Shown piece after piece: positions 1 to 5,650 of a stretch of DNA of 7,186 bases. The notes under the pieces are model-generated. The model saw only the letters and a list, made by a program, of their open reading frames with translations, ran no database searches and was not told where the DNA came from. Numbering within the stretch: position 1 is the stretch's first letter; each line of letters begins with the position of its first letter. The translations under genes and the position numbers were made by a program. The DNA is taken from contig JAUWJJ010000054.1 in assembly GCA_030607765.1 (NCBI GenBank), positions 1-7,186 on the forward strand. Direction: 5' to 3'. Source of the DNA: Candidatus Aerophobota bacterium. Its GTDB lineage: Bacteria; Aerophobota; Aerophobia; Aerophobales; B3-G15.

Positions 1-84
1 ACTGTAGCTTGCCGATTTATCGGCGCATTAAAACCGCCCCATGAATGGGACAACTACAAACCGCCTGATGAATCAGGCAACTAC
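1..84. repeat. Cluster of three GTAG-type palindromes (REP/BIME-like)
   Basis: Three short hairpins lie side by side. The first has GTAG at 4-7 and arms GCCGAT (11-16) and ATCGGC (19-24) around a TT loop. The second points the other way: arms GCCCCAT (36-42) and ATGGGAC (45-51), then CTAC at 54-57; its one mismatch becomes a G-U pair if the minus strand is transcribed. The third has arms GCCTGAT (63-69) and ATCAGGC (72-78), then CTAC at 81-84. Hairpins one and two form a head-to-head pair of 54 bp (4-57), closely related to 7070-7123 in inverted orientation. A GTAG foot next to an imperfect palindrome is the known hallmark of REP elements. On the minus strand the second hairpin is followed by GGTTTT, so it may also act as a weak terminator for the pilin genes; that role is inference. 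Confidence 0.8.
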
Positions 85-112
85 AAAGGATAAATCTTGT
101 GACTACAGATTA

Positions 113-607
113 TCAGTTGCGCATAGTAACCTTAGAGGTTAAGGTGCGCTGGTGCTCCTTGCCAAATATAGTTTTGATAGAGGATAAAGTGATGGCTACC
201 GTATCGCCAGTAACTATACTTATTTCAACCTCATTCACATCCCCAATAATAGTTTTAGGAGTACTACCACTAATAGTCCTTTGTAGTTTATTACTTGAAA
301 GGGTATATATAATATCATCGCAGATAGAAGAGGGCATTATTACAGTAAATTCATCTCCAGAAATTGGTAAAGTGACTGTAGCTGGAGATATATTTTCAGC
401 TTGCATGATATCCCTGGTTAACCAGTCCATAGCTAATCTTAAATCTGCCTCAAAGTTAAGATTAACCTGCCCAAATTTAAAACTTCGGTTGGTGCTTATA
501 TATATAAGAGTAACTACTGCTAAGATAACCAGGACAATACTTGAGGCTATCAAAAGCTCAACTGCAGTAACTCCTTTTTTCTCATTAATATTGAGAAAAA
601 GTTTCAT
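113..607 (-). CDS. PilW-like type IV minor pilin / pseudopilin
   Basis: This 164-residue protein has a class III (prepilin) signal: a 12-residue leader containing three Lys, then G12|VTAVE with Glu at +5 (E17), followed by a hydrophobic helix at about 14-36. A prepilin peptidase (PilD/GspO) would cut after G12 and N-methylate the new first residue. The stretch LRLAMDWLTRDIMQA (57-71) and the C-terminal ending TMRN resemble PilW-type minor pilins, which help start pilus or type II pseudopilus assembly at the inner membrane. The start overlaps the stop of the upstream gene as ATGA (604-607), a sign of translational coupling. The stop lies at 113-115 and the natural-looking C terminus suggests the gene is intact. 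The exact subclass (PilW, GspJ, other) cannot be settled. No peptidase, ATPase or platform gene is in the window. Confidence 0.83.
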   Translation of the reverse strand: MKLFLNINEKKGVTAVELLIASSIVLVILAVVTLIYISTNRSFKFGQVNLNFEADLRLAMDWLTRDIMQAENISPATVTLPISGDEFTVIMPSSICDDIIYTLSSNKLQRTISGSTPKTIIGDVNEVEISIVTGDTVAITLSSIKTIFGKEHQRTLTSKVTMRN

Positions 608-981
608 TGCTTATTAATCCCCTCTTTAGTAACATAGGTAGCTAAACTGCGGGATTGCTCTCTACCTGAATGAGAGATCCAGGTTACTATAACAGTTACC
701 TGGGTTAAACCAACTTCAATCTGCACAGGAGAATCTACGTGTACATTATATTTATCGAGTTTAGTCTCTTCTGTATCATATGGAATATCCGCAGGATCAA
801 TCCCCCTTATTTCCTCCATTTTCTCCTGAACCACCCGATTAGCTCGAGATGTTTCACTTACTTCCTCTATCCAGACAAGTCCGCTGGAAAAGCCAATTGC
901 CAGGCCCATCAAACTTACCCCTATTATAAATATTGCAATTAAAACTTCAATAAGGGTAAAACCTTCCACAGTGCTTATCAT
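604..981 (-). CDS. PilV/GspI-like prepilin-type protein
   Basis: This 125-residue protein carries a textbook prepilin motif: G7|FTLIEVLIA with Glu at +5 (E12) and a hydrophobic helix at about 8-32. The stretch NRVVQEKMEEIRG (48-60) matches the region after the helix in PilV/GspI pseudopilins (A..lA..kmEelr), and the C-terminal half has beta-strand character (VTVIVTW, 95-101). The role is a minor pilin in a type IV pilus or type II secretion-like fibre. The ATG at 979-981 is the only reasonable start because an in-frame TAA lies four codons upstream; an AAAGGT lies about 11 bases before it. The leader is only seven residues and lacks the usual Lys/Arg, having Glu6 instead. It overlaps the next gene by 4 bp. 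PilV and GspI are hard to tell apart from sequence alone. Confidence 0.82.
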   Translation of the reverse strand: MISTVEGFTLIEVLIAIFIIGVSLMGLAIGFSSGLVWIEEVSETSRANRVVQEKMEEIRGIDPADIPYDTEETKLDKYNVHVDSPVQIEVGLTQVTVIVTWISHSGREQSRSLATYVTKEGINKQ

Positions 982-1043
982 TGCAAGTTTTTACCTTTTA
1001 TAATTCGCAACAGCTTAGATTGCAAAGCTTGTTCTAAGCGTTA

Positions 1044-1086
1044 GCGCGAAATCTCGCTCCTGGTAATGACAGGCAAGAAATCTCGC
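1044..1086. repeat. Second dispersed-repeat type with 10-bp direct repeat
   Basis: GAAATCTCGC occurs at 1048-1057 and again at 1077-1086, separated by CTCCTGGTAATGACAGG-type sequence. Read on the minus strand, this resembles a CTGTCATTNC...GGAGCGAGAT repeat that I recall from intergenic regions of several bacterial lineages; that match is from memory and was not searched. It has no GTAG foot and so differs from the other palindromes in the window. Its function is unknown. Confidence 0.45.
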
Positions 1087-1244
1087 ATTTTTTAGGAAAA
1101 CTTACCTGTTCTTAACCTTTCTGTAATTTAGCATAGCATCTTTTAAGGAGTTTGACAAGATTAAGGCTCTACCCTCCGGGCTGGAGTTGAAAAACACTTT
1201 TTGGTCTTGGGTAGGGAAGGTACAAGGTCAATTATTATAATCTG

Positions 1245-1320
1245 GTAGCCGCAAGGCTCAGAGCCTGCGTTTGTTTGCTTTAGCCTGCGTTTGTTTGCGC
1301 AGGATAAATCCTGCGGCTAC
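1245..1320. repeat. Head-to-head GTAG palindrome pair lengthened by a 20-bp duplication
   Basis: The element starts with GTAG (1245-1248) and ends with CTAC (1317-1320). GGTAGCCGCA (1244-1253) and TGCGGCTACC (1312-1321) form a perfect 10-bp outer inverted repeat. Inside are the hairpins AGGCT-CAG-AGCCT (1254-1266) and GCAGGAT-AA-ATCCTGC (1299-1314). Between them, AGCCTGCGTTTGTTTGC occurs twice (1262-1278 and 1282-1298) with a 20-bp period. Removing one period leaves 56 bp, matching the 54-55 bp spans of the other pairs in this window. Confidence 0.75.
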
Positions 1321-1334
1321 CCTAACCTACTTAC

Positions 1335-1356
1335 GCAACCTAAAGGTTGCGGCTAC
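1335..1356 (-). repeat. Single GTAG-type hairpin
   Basis: The arms GCAACCT (1335-1341) and AGGTTGC (1344-1350) surround an AA loop and are followed by GGCTAC. On the minus strand this reads GTAGCC followed by the palindrome. It has the same layout as the other hairpins but its own arm sequence. Confidence 0.7.
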
Positions 1357-1398
1357 TTTCTATTGTTGTGACGCAGGGCACAAGATTCGCCAAGATAG

Positions 1399-1422
1399 GC
1401 AGACCTATAAGGTCTGCACTAC
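1399..1422 (-). repeat. Single GTAG-type hairpin (GCAGACCT subfamily)
   Basis: The arms GCAGACCT (1399-1406) and AGGTCTGC (1410-1417) surround a 3-base loop, with CTAC at 1419-1422. The same arm sequence is used at 5153-5170 (one mismatch) and 5235-5252, so this is a subfamily present three times in the window. Confidence 0.75.
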
Positions 1423-1478
1423 ATTGCTTTAGCACTATTTTTCCTGAAACCGAAGTAAAACTTTATCACTTTTGAAAT

Positions 1479-1506
1479 TTGACAAAGCTAAGAAGTGTGT
1501 TAGTTT
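1479..1506 (+). promoter_or_regulatory. Candidate sigma-70-type promoter for nusB-cca
   Basis: A perfect TTGACA (1479-1484) lies 16 bases before TAGTTT (1501-1506). The second box is weak; a better-looking TATAAA (1506-1511) is 21 bases from the -35, which is too far. Position and strand fit transcription of the gene at 1551. Confidence 0.33.
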
Positions 1507-1550
1507 ATAAAAGATGAAAATTTATCCGGGTTTTCTTTCAGGTTTAAGGA

Positions 1551-3257
1551 ATGAAAAATAGACGAAAGGCAAGGGAGCTTACTCTACAGATTCTTTATCA
1601 AACGGATATAAGGAAAGTTTCGGCAGGGGAAGCTTTGAAAATTGTTCTCTCTTGCTATCATTTCAAACCAGAGGTAGAGGAGTTTTCCCGCGGACTAATC
1701 CAGGGAACTTGCCATTTTCTACCCCAACTTGATGATATAATTAAAAGGTACGCCAGAAACTGGACTCTGGACAGGATGGCTACCATAGATCGAAATATTC
1801 TTCGCTTTAGTATATACGAGCTTCTCTTTTTAAAAGAAATCCCACCCGCAGTAACTATAAATGAAGCTGTAGAGATAGCCAAGCGTTATGGAACTTTAGA
1901 TTCGGGAAAATTTGTCAATGGAATTTTAGATAAGATTCGCAAAGAAAGAGGTTCAAGCAGTGTCCTGAGATGGTCTTACCTTAGCCAAAAGTTTCGCAAT
2001 CCTGTTCTTGCATCTTTCATTAAGACAAAAAAGACAAAGAAAGCCTGGCTTGTAGGAGGATTTATCAGGGATAGCTTGCTGGGAAGAGAGAGTAGAGATT
2101 TTGATATTGTACTTGATGGCTCAGATTTTGAGCCAGTAGAAAGATTTGCCCGGAAGTACGGAAAATCTCCCATCTGTCTAAACAGCGAGCTAAGAAGGAT
2201 AGTCCTTAACGAGGGATGTCAGTTAGATTTCACTCTGAAAAAATCTTCCACCCTTGAATCTGATTTAAACAGAAGAGACTTTACCATAGATACCCTGGCT
2301 CTTGACCTGGATTCAAACTCTTTAAATAATCCTCACCTTTACCTAATTGGCATAAAAAATAGTTTAGAGGATTTATTAAACGGTAAAATAGCACTGGTTA
2401 CCAACAAAGCTCTGGATGATGATCCGCTTAGACTGCTAAAAGCCTTTCGCCTTAAATCCCAGTTAGGATTTGAAATAGAAAAGAATCTATTGAATATGAT
2501 TCTTGAAAAATACCAGTCTATCGATAAAGTATCGGCAGAAAGAATTAAGGAAGAAATCTTTCTCATTTTAAGTAATCCCAAAGCCGGAGATCATCTAACC
2601 CATCCTGCTGCCAAGAAGCTATTGGAAAGGATACTGGATACACCTATTCGTCTGGAGAATCTACGTTACTTAGAGAAAATCTTAAACTTTGAAACAGAAC
2701 CATTTTCTTCTCTTAAACCAAAGCTCAGCCAACATTTAAAAAGAAAAGTAGGCGGTGGAACTCGACTTAAGCTACTAAAGATGATTAGCTTAACTTCCCC
2801 TTTTTCTTCTAAAAAAGCAGCGGAAAAAGTCACTAAAGCTCTCAAACTTGGCAAAAAAGAAACAAAATTAATACAAAAAGTGACAGCTCTTTTCCCTTTG
2901 CTTGAGGAATCAATAGATAAGCATCTTGACTCATCCAAGATAAGCGTATTCCTCTCACAGGGTAAAGAGGAAACAGTGGAAACCTGTCTTGCAGCAATTG
3001 CATTTAAGCCCGAGGATGCAAGTTACCTGCGCTTATGTAGTGAGGTCATTGTAACTTTCTTTAAAAAACAAGTATTAATCCTGCATCCTCCTAAGTTAGT
3101 GTCCGGGGATGAGCTGATCAAGTTTTTAGGTATCCAACCGGGTCCCAAGGTATCTATAATTTTAGAAAAAATACACCAGGCTCAAATCAGTGGTAAAATC
3201 CAACAAAAGGAAGAAGCAATCCGACTGGCTTGTCGGGTTCTTAATGGTAAAGACTAA
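1551..3257 (+). CDS. nusB-cca: NusB - CCA tRNA nucleotidyltransferase fusion protein
   Basis: This 568-residue chain contains two complete family signatures. Residues 1-131 are NusB, which binds boxA RNA with S10/NusE in antitermination: ARELTLQILYQ (7-17), LDRM (73-76), VTINEAVEIAKRYG (101-114) and FVNGILD (121-127). Residues about 141-568 are a class II tRNA nucleotidyltransferase that builds the 3' CCA end: LVGG..RD..LGR (167-179), catalytic D183/D185, RRDFTID (241-247), the nucleotide-selecting DDPLR (290-294, Asp for the usual Glu), QLGFEIE (304-310), S..RI..E (328-335) and a C-terminal tail with PGP (530-532). The HD motif found in many relatives near 407-420 is absent. The linker (132-165) is Lys-rich. 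No ATG, GTG or TTG lies in frame near the CCA part, so separate translation is unlikely. The start ATG directly follows AAGGA, with AGG 8 bases upstream. Substrate choice (CCA, CC or A only) is not provable here. Confidence 0.9.
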   Translation: MKNRRKARELTLQILYQTDIRKVSAGEALKIVLSCYHFKPEVEEFSRGLIQGTCHFLPQLDDIIKRYARNWTLDRMATIDRNILRFSIYELLFLKEIPPAVTINEAVEIAKRYGTLDSGKFVNGILDKIRKERGSSSVLRWSYLSQKFRNPVLASFIKTKKTKKAWLVGGFIRDSLLGRESRDFDIVLDGSDFEPVERFARKYGKSPICLNSELRRIVLNEGCQLDFTLKKSSTLESDLNRRDFTIDTLALDLDSNSLNNPHLYLIGIKNSLEDLLNGKIALVTNKALDDDPLRLLKAFRLKSQLGFEIEKNLLNMILEKYQSIDKVSAERIKEEIFLILSNPKAGDHLTHPAAKKLLERILDTPIRLENLRYLEKILNFETEPFSSLKPKLSQHLKRKVGGGTRLKLLKMISLTSPFSSKKAAEKVTKALKLGKKETKLIQKVTALFPLLEESIDKHLDSSKISVFLSQGKEETVETCLAAIAFKPEDASYLRLCSEVIVTFFKKQVLILHPPKLVSGDELIKFLGIQPGPKVSIILEKIHQAQISGKIQQKEEAIRLACRVLNGKD

Positions 3258-3349
3258 GACCCGCTACTTTATTTTTGCCCTTGTTAAAACTCTCTACTTG
3301 GGTATAGATAAATACAGTTCAGTGATCAAGAGATAGAATTAGCAGGAGT

Positions 3350-3378
3350 TTGGTTTTCAACTTTAATAATACTAAAAT
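3350..3378 (+). promoter_or_regulatory. Candidate promoter for the Ada-like protein/dehydrogenase pair
   Basis: TTGGTT (3350-3355) is followed after 17 bases by TAAAAT (3373-3378). The -10 box matches the consensus at five of six positions and the -35 at three. It lies 38 bases before the start at 3417 in an otherwise empty gap of 159 bases. Weak evidence in AT-rich DNA. Confidence 0.3.
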
Positions 3379-3416
3379 TTTAAGAGAGATTCGGAAAGTT
3401 TCGTTGGAAATGAGAA

Positions 3417-3950
3417 ATGAAGTGGAAACCCCTGGGATTTTCTCAACTTTTAGTAGGAGGAAATCCTGTTCCCATTAAAACCATTTATCTTAAAAACAGG
3501 TGGGGTGAAAAGAAAAGATATCGCGTTAGCACAGCTCAGGATATCTCTGGTAAACACTCCTCCTTAATCCCTGCCTGGGCTCAATTAGCCAAGAGTGAGG
3601 GAAACAGGATTGGTGCTCTGGTCAGGGGAGCTTACTATGAATGGATAAGAATAGGTAAATTAAAAAAGATCCAGCCTTATCTTTTTGTTTCCCTGGATGC
3701 TTTAAGCAAAAATGCCCGTCGCAAATTACTTATTCCTCTTGAGTATGAATTTATTGAGGAAGAAGATGTTCTTTTAGCTATTGAGAAAGAGGATAAGCCT
3801 TACTATATAGCCAGCAGGAAATCCAGGAAATTTCATCATCCCGGTTGCCCCAGAGGAAAGAGAATAAGTGAGAAAAATAAGATTATCTTTGAAACAAGAG
3901 AAATAGCTCTTGAGGCTAACTATACTCCAGATACCCTTTGCAAACCCTAA
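3417..3950 (+). CDS. Unknown protein with a C-terminal Ada-like cysteine motif
   Basis: This 177-residue protein is not recognised over its first 125 residues, which are soluble, basic and probably beta-rich (IYLKNRWGEKKRYRV, 23-37; LVRGAYYEWIRIGKLKK, 68-84), with a short acidic stretch (EFIEEED, 111-117). The C-terminal 50 residues resemble the small zinc-binding fold of the Ada N-terminal domain and related modules attached to nucleases: YIAS..S.KFHHPGC (130-144), then N...F..RE.AL (154-165) and YTPDTLCKP (169-177). The usual four-Cys site is incomplete: C144 and C175 remain, but the position usually P-C-x-x-C has Asp172. Zinc binding may therefore use His140/His141 or be lost. The start is limited by an in-frame TGA two codons upstream (3411-3413); no strong ribosome site precedes it. 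The dehydrogenase gene begins 22 bases downstream. Function unknown. Confidence 0.7.
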   Translation: MKWKPLGFSQLLVGGNPVPIKTIYLKNRWGEKKRYRVSTAQDISGKHSSLIPAWAQLAKSEGNRIGALVRGAYYEWIRIGKLKKIQPYLFVSLDALSKNARRKLLIPLEYEFIEEEDVLLAIEKEDKPYYIASRKSRKFHHPGCPRGKRISEKNKIIFETREIALEANYTPDTLCKP

Positions 3951-3960
3951 ATTTAAAAAT

Positions 3961-3966
3961 AAGGAG
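3961..3966 (+). promoter_or_regulatory. Ribosome binding site deciding the dehydrogenase start
   Basis: AAGGAG lies 6 bases before the GTG at 3973. A longer frame from an ATG at 3910 would overlap the previous gene by 41 bases and has no such site, so the GTG is preferred. Confidence 0.7.
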
Positions 3967-3972
3967 AAGGCA

Positions 3973-5091
3973 GTGTTTATCCTTACCTATCCTCCAAAAA
4001 TTATCTTTGGATGTGGCGTCCTTAACCAATTAAAAGAAGAAGCTGCTAACTTTGGGGAAAATGCTCTTTTGGTAACCGGTCGTTCAGCAATGAGAAAAGC
4101 CGGTATTTTAACTAAGCTAACAGATGATCTTAACTCAAAAGGGATAAAGGTGGATATCTTTGATAAAGTAGAGCCTGACCCTTCCTTACCTACGGTAAAT
4201 GAAGGAATTAATTTTGCTCGAAAACAAACCTCTTCTGTAGTTATAGGATTAGGAGGGGGAAGTTCCTTGGATGTCGCCAAGTCTATTGCCTGCTTGGTAC
4301 CTCAGGAAGGAACGGTCTGGGAATATTACTTGGGAAAAACAATAAAAAGACCCGCTATTCCTTTCTTAGCCATTCCTACAACTGCGGGAACAGGAGCTGA
4401 AATAACCAGAAATGCTGTACTTACCGACAGTGAAAAGAAGATAAAAAAAAGCATCCGTAGTTTTTATATGATAGCAAAGGTAGCTTTGGTAGACCCGGAA
4501 CTTACCCTTTTTGCACCTCCATCTATAACTGCCCATTCAGGTATGGATGCTTTAACTCAGGCTATAGAATCTTTTATCTCCAGGGCTTGCAATCCCATTA
4601 CTGACACCCTTGCCTTAAGGGCTATAGGTCTTTTATTTCACAATCTTCCCCAGGCTGTAGAGAATGGGAAAGATATTCGAATTCGAGAAAAGGTAGCTCT
4701 GGGAAGTCTTCTTTCAGCAATGGCTTTTTCCAATTCTGGATTGGGAGCAGTACATGGTTTATCTCATCCTTTAGGAGCCTACTTTAATATACCTCACGGA
4801 CTGGCCTGTGCTGTTTTACTTCCTTATATATTAGAGCTTAATTTAGAAGTTAGAAGAGATAAATTTCAAGAAATGGCTAAAAAAATGGAAGTGGGAAGAG
4901 CAAGGGATGTTCCCAAAGCAATAAGAGGGCTTTTAAATAAAGTTGGTATTCCTCCATCTCTTCGAGAATGGAAAATAGAGAAAAAAGATATCCCTATTTT
5001 GGTAGCTCAATCCAAGGGCAGCACTATGAGTAAAAATCCCCGCGATTTAACCGATGCTGAATTAACCGGGATTCTGGAAAAGGTAATTTAG
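3973..5091 (+). CDS. Iron-containing (type III) alcohol dehydrogenase family protein
   Basis: This 372-residue protein, started at GTG, matches the usual family length (about 370-400). It would oxidise an alcohol or reduce an aldehyde with NAD(P) in the cytoplasm. The nucleotide-binding half shows EPDP (67-70), GLGGGSSLDVAKSIA (92-106) and PTTAGTGAE (135-143). The metal-binding half shows SGMDALTQAIES (189-200), GLGAVHGLSHPLG (256-268) and IPHGLACAVLLP (273-284). By alignment with E. coli FucO (D196, H200, H263, H277), the ligands are D192, H261 and H275, but the second position is Gln196 instead of His. I believe this Gln occurs in a subgroup of the family, so activity with altered metal binding is possible. 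The actual substrate cannot be inferred: the neighbour is an unknown protein and no pathway partners are present. Paralogous activities such as 1,3-propanediol or butanol dehydrogenase are equally possible. Confidence 0.88.
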   Translation: MFILTYPPKIIFGCGVLNQLKEEAANFGENALLVTGRSAMRKAGILTKLTDDLNSKGIKVDIFDKVEPDPSLPTVNEGINFARKQTSSVVIGLGGGSSLDVAKSIACLVPQEGTVWEYYLGKTIKRPAIPFLAIPTTAGTGAEITRNAVLTDSEKKIKKSIRSFYMIAKVALVDPELTLFAPPSITAHSGMDALTQAIESFISRACNPITDTLALRAIGLLFHNLPQAVENGKDIRIREKVALGSLLSAMAFSNSGLGAVHGLSHPLGAYFNIPHGLACAVLLPYILELNLEVRRDKFQEMAKKMEVGRARDVPKAIRGLLNKVGIPPSLREWKIEKKDIPILVAQSKGSTMSKNPRDLTDAELTGILEKVI

Positions 5092-5147
5092 TTCAGATTC
5101 GACAAACTATATGGTAGTTGATAGCAGGGGATAGCGGTATTAATAGT

Positions 5148-5202
5148 GTAGTGCAGACCTTTAGATCTGCCTAAATTCATCAGGCCTAAAGGCCTGAGCT
5201 AC
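5148..5202. repeat. Head-to-head GTAG palindrome pair, 55 bp
   Basis: GTAG (5148-5151) precedes the arms GCAGACCT (5153-5160) and AGATCTGC (5163-5170; one mismatch, pairable as G-U on the minus strand). A short A/T-rich linker follows, then TCAGGCCT (5180-5187) and AGGCCTGA (5190-5197) around AA, then GCTAC ending at 5202. The two halves use unrelated arm sequences but keep the same layout and total length as 4-57 and 7070-7123. It lies in the gap after the dehydrogenase stop and could help end that transcript; this is inference. Confidence 0.8.
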
Positions 5203-5229
5203 ATGATATTTGCCTATATTCATCAAGAC

Positions 5230-5254
5230 GTAGTGCAGACCTTTAGGTCTGCCT
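5230..5254 (+). repeat. Single GTAG-type hairpin upstream of the cupin gene
   Basis: GTAG (5230-5233) precedes perfect arms GCAGACCT (5235-5242) and AGGTCTGC (5245-5252) around TT. It falls inside the longest open frame of the cupin, which is one reason to reject that longer start. If transcribed it forms a strong hairpin 19 bases before the ribosome site. Confidence 0.75.
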
Positions 5255-5272
5255 ATCTTTGCTTTTATGAGG

Positions 5273-5277
5273 GGAGG
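5273..5277 (+). promoter_or_regulatory. Strong ribosome binding site deciding the cupin start
   Basis: GGAGG lies 6 bases before the ATG at 5284. The alternative ATG at 5203 has no such site and would translate the palindromic repeat into a 27-residue extension. Confidence 0.8.
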
Positions 5278-5283
5278 TTAAAA

Positions 5284-5619
5284 ATGCAGAGAATAAATGA
5301 GAAGGATTGTAAATACAGGGGCGGTGATTGGGGAGTAAAATATATTTTGAGAGGTCCCAGGATTGATTGGGGAGTTATTCTTTTAAAACCTCAGCAAAAA
5401 TTCGGAGTGCATTCTCACCAAGAAGTGGAGGAGCCCTTTTATTTTATTCAAGGCTCCCCTAAAATAATCATTGATGATGAAGATTACCAAGTCAAGGAAG
5501 GTGATGCTTTTCGCATAGAAGCACCTGAAAAGCATGATATTTTTAATGACACAGAAAAACAGGTAAAAGTTATCTTTATTAAAGTCCCCTACCTTCCTCA
5601 GGACAAGGTAGAATATTAA
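5284..5619 (+). CDS. Small single-domain cupin
   Basis: This 111-residue protein is a complete one-domain cupin (Cupin_2 type beta barrel). Motif 1 is GVHSHQEVEEPFYFIQG (41-57), giving likely metal ligands His43, His45 and Glu49. Motif 2 is GDAFRIEAPEKHDIFN (73-88), giving His84 and the typical Asn88. All four ligands of the classic site are present, so metal binding is likely. Stand-alone cupins of this size serve as sugar or polyketide isomerases, dioxygenase-like enzymes or ligand-binding regulators, and the sequence does not distinguish these. No signal peptide or membrane segment is seen. The gene follows a repeat-filled gap of 192 bases after the dehydrogenase, so it may have its own promoter. 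It runs head-on into the zinc-ribbon gene with only 31 bases between the stops and no clear shared terminator. Confidence 0.85.
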   Translation: MQRINEKDCKYRGGDWGVKYILRGPRIDWGVILLKPQQKFGVHSHQEVEEPFYFIQGSPKIIIDDEDYQVKEGDAFRIEAPEKHDIFNDTEKQVKVIFIKVPYLPQDKVEY

Positions 5620-5650
5620 AATGACTTATTGAGCCAGCGGTTTTCACCTC

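Larger units (their letters stand above)
982..1550. other. 569-bp intergenic region without a supportable gene
   Basis: This stretch separates the leftward pilin genes from the rightward nusB-cca gene, so it should contain divergent promoters. No frame here looks like a protein and no tRNA or rRNA was recognised. It holds a 10-bp direct repeat (1048-1057 and 1077-1086), a possible folded segment (1169-1214), a lengthened head-to-head palindrome pair (1245-1320), two single GTAG-type hairpins (1335-1356 and 1399-1422) and a candidate promoter (1479-1506). The density of repeats suggests a tolerant insertion site rather than a lost gene, but a decayed gene cannot be excluded by eye. Confidence 0.7.

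Noticed and set aside
99..617. 172-residue plus-strand frame opposite the PilW-like gene
   Set aside because: It is antisense to a gene with a clear prepilin signal and shows no protein features of its own.
997..1025. TTGCAA-17-TATAAA as a promoter for the pilin genes (minus strand)
   Set aside because: The spacing is ideal, but the transcript would start after the AAAGGT ribosome site and leave a leader of about nine bases; possible only if translation is nearly leaderless.
1245..1422. CRISPR array or tRNA in the repeat-rich gap
   Set aside because: The repeats differ in sequence, orientation and spacing, there are no uniform spacers, and no cloverleaf with a T-arm motif was found.
1424..1433. 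boxA-like TTGCTTTAGC upstream of nusB, as possible autoregulation
   Set aside because: The match to TGCTCTTTA is partial, the site lies upstream of the candidate promoter, and chance is likely.
3910..3972. ATG start for the dehydrogenase overlapping the previous gene
   Set aside because: The extra 21 residues are not family-like and the GTG at 3973 has AAGGAG at ideal spacing.
5203..5283. Longer start for the cupin gene
   Set aside because: It would translate a GTAG palindrome into a 27-residue extension, has no ribosome site and adds nothing found in cupins; GGAGG before 5284 is strong.
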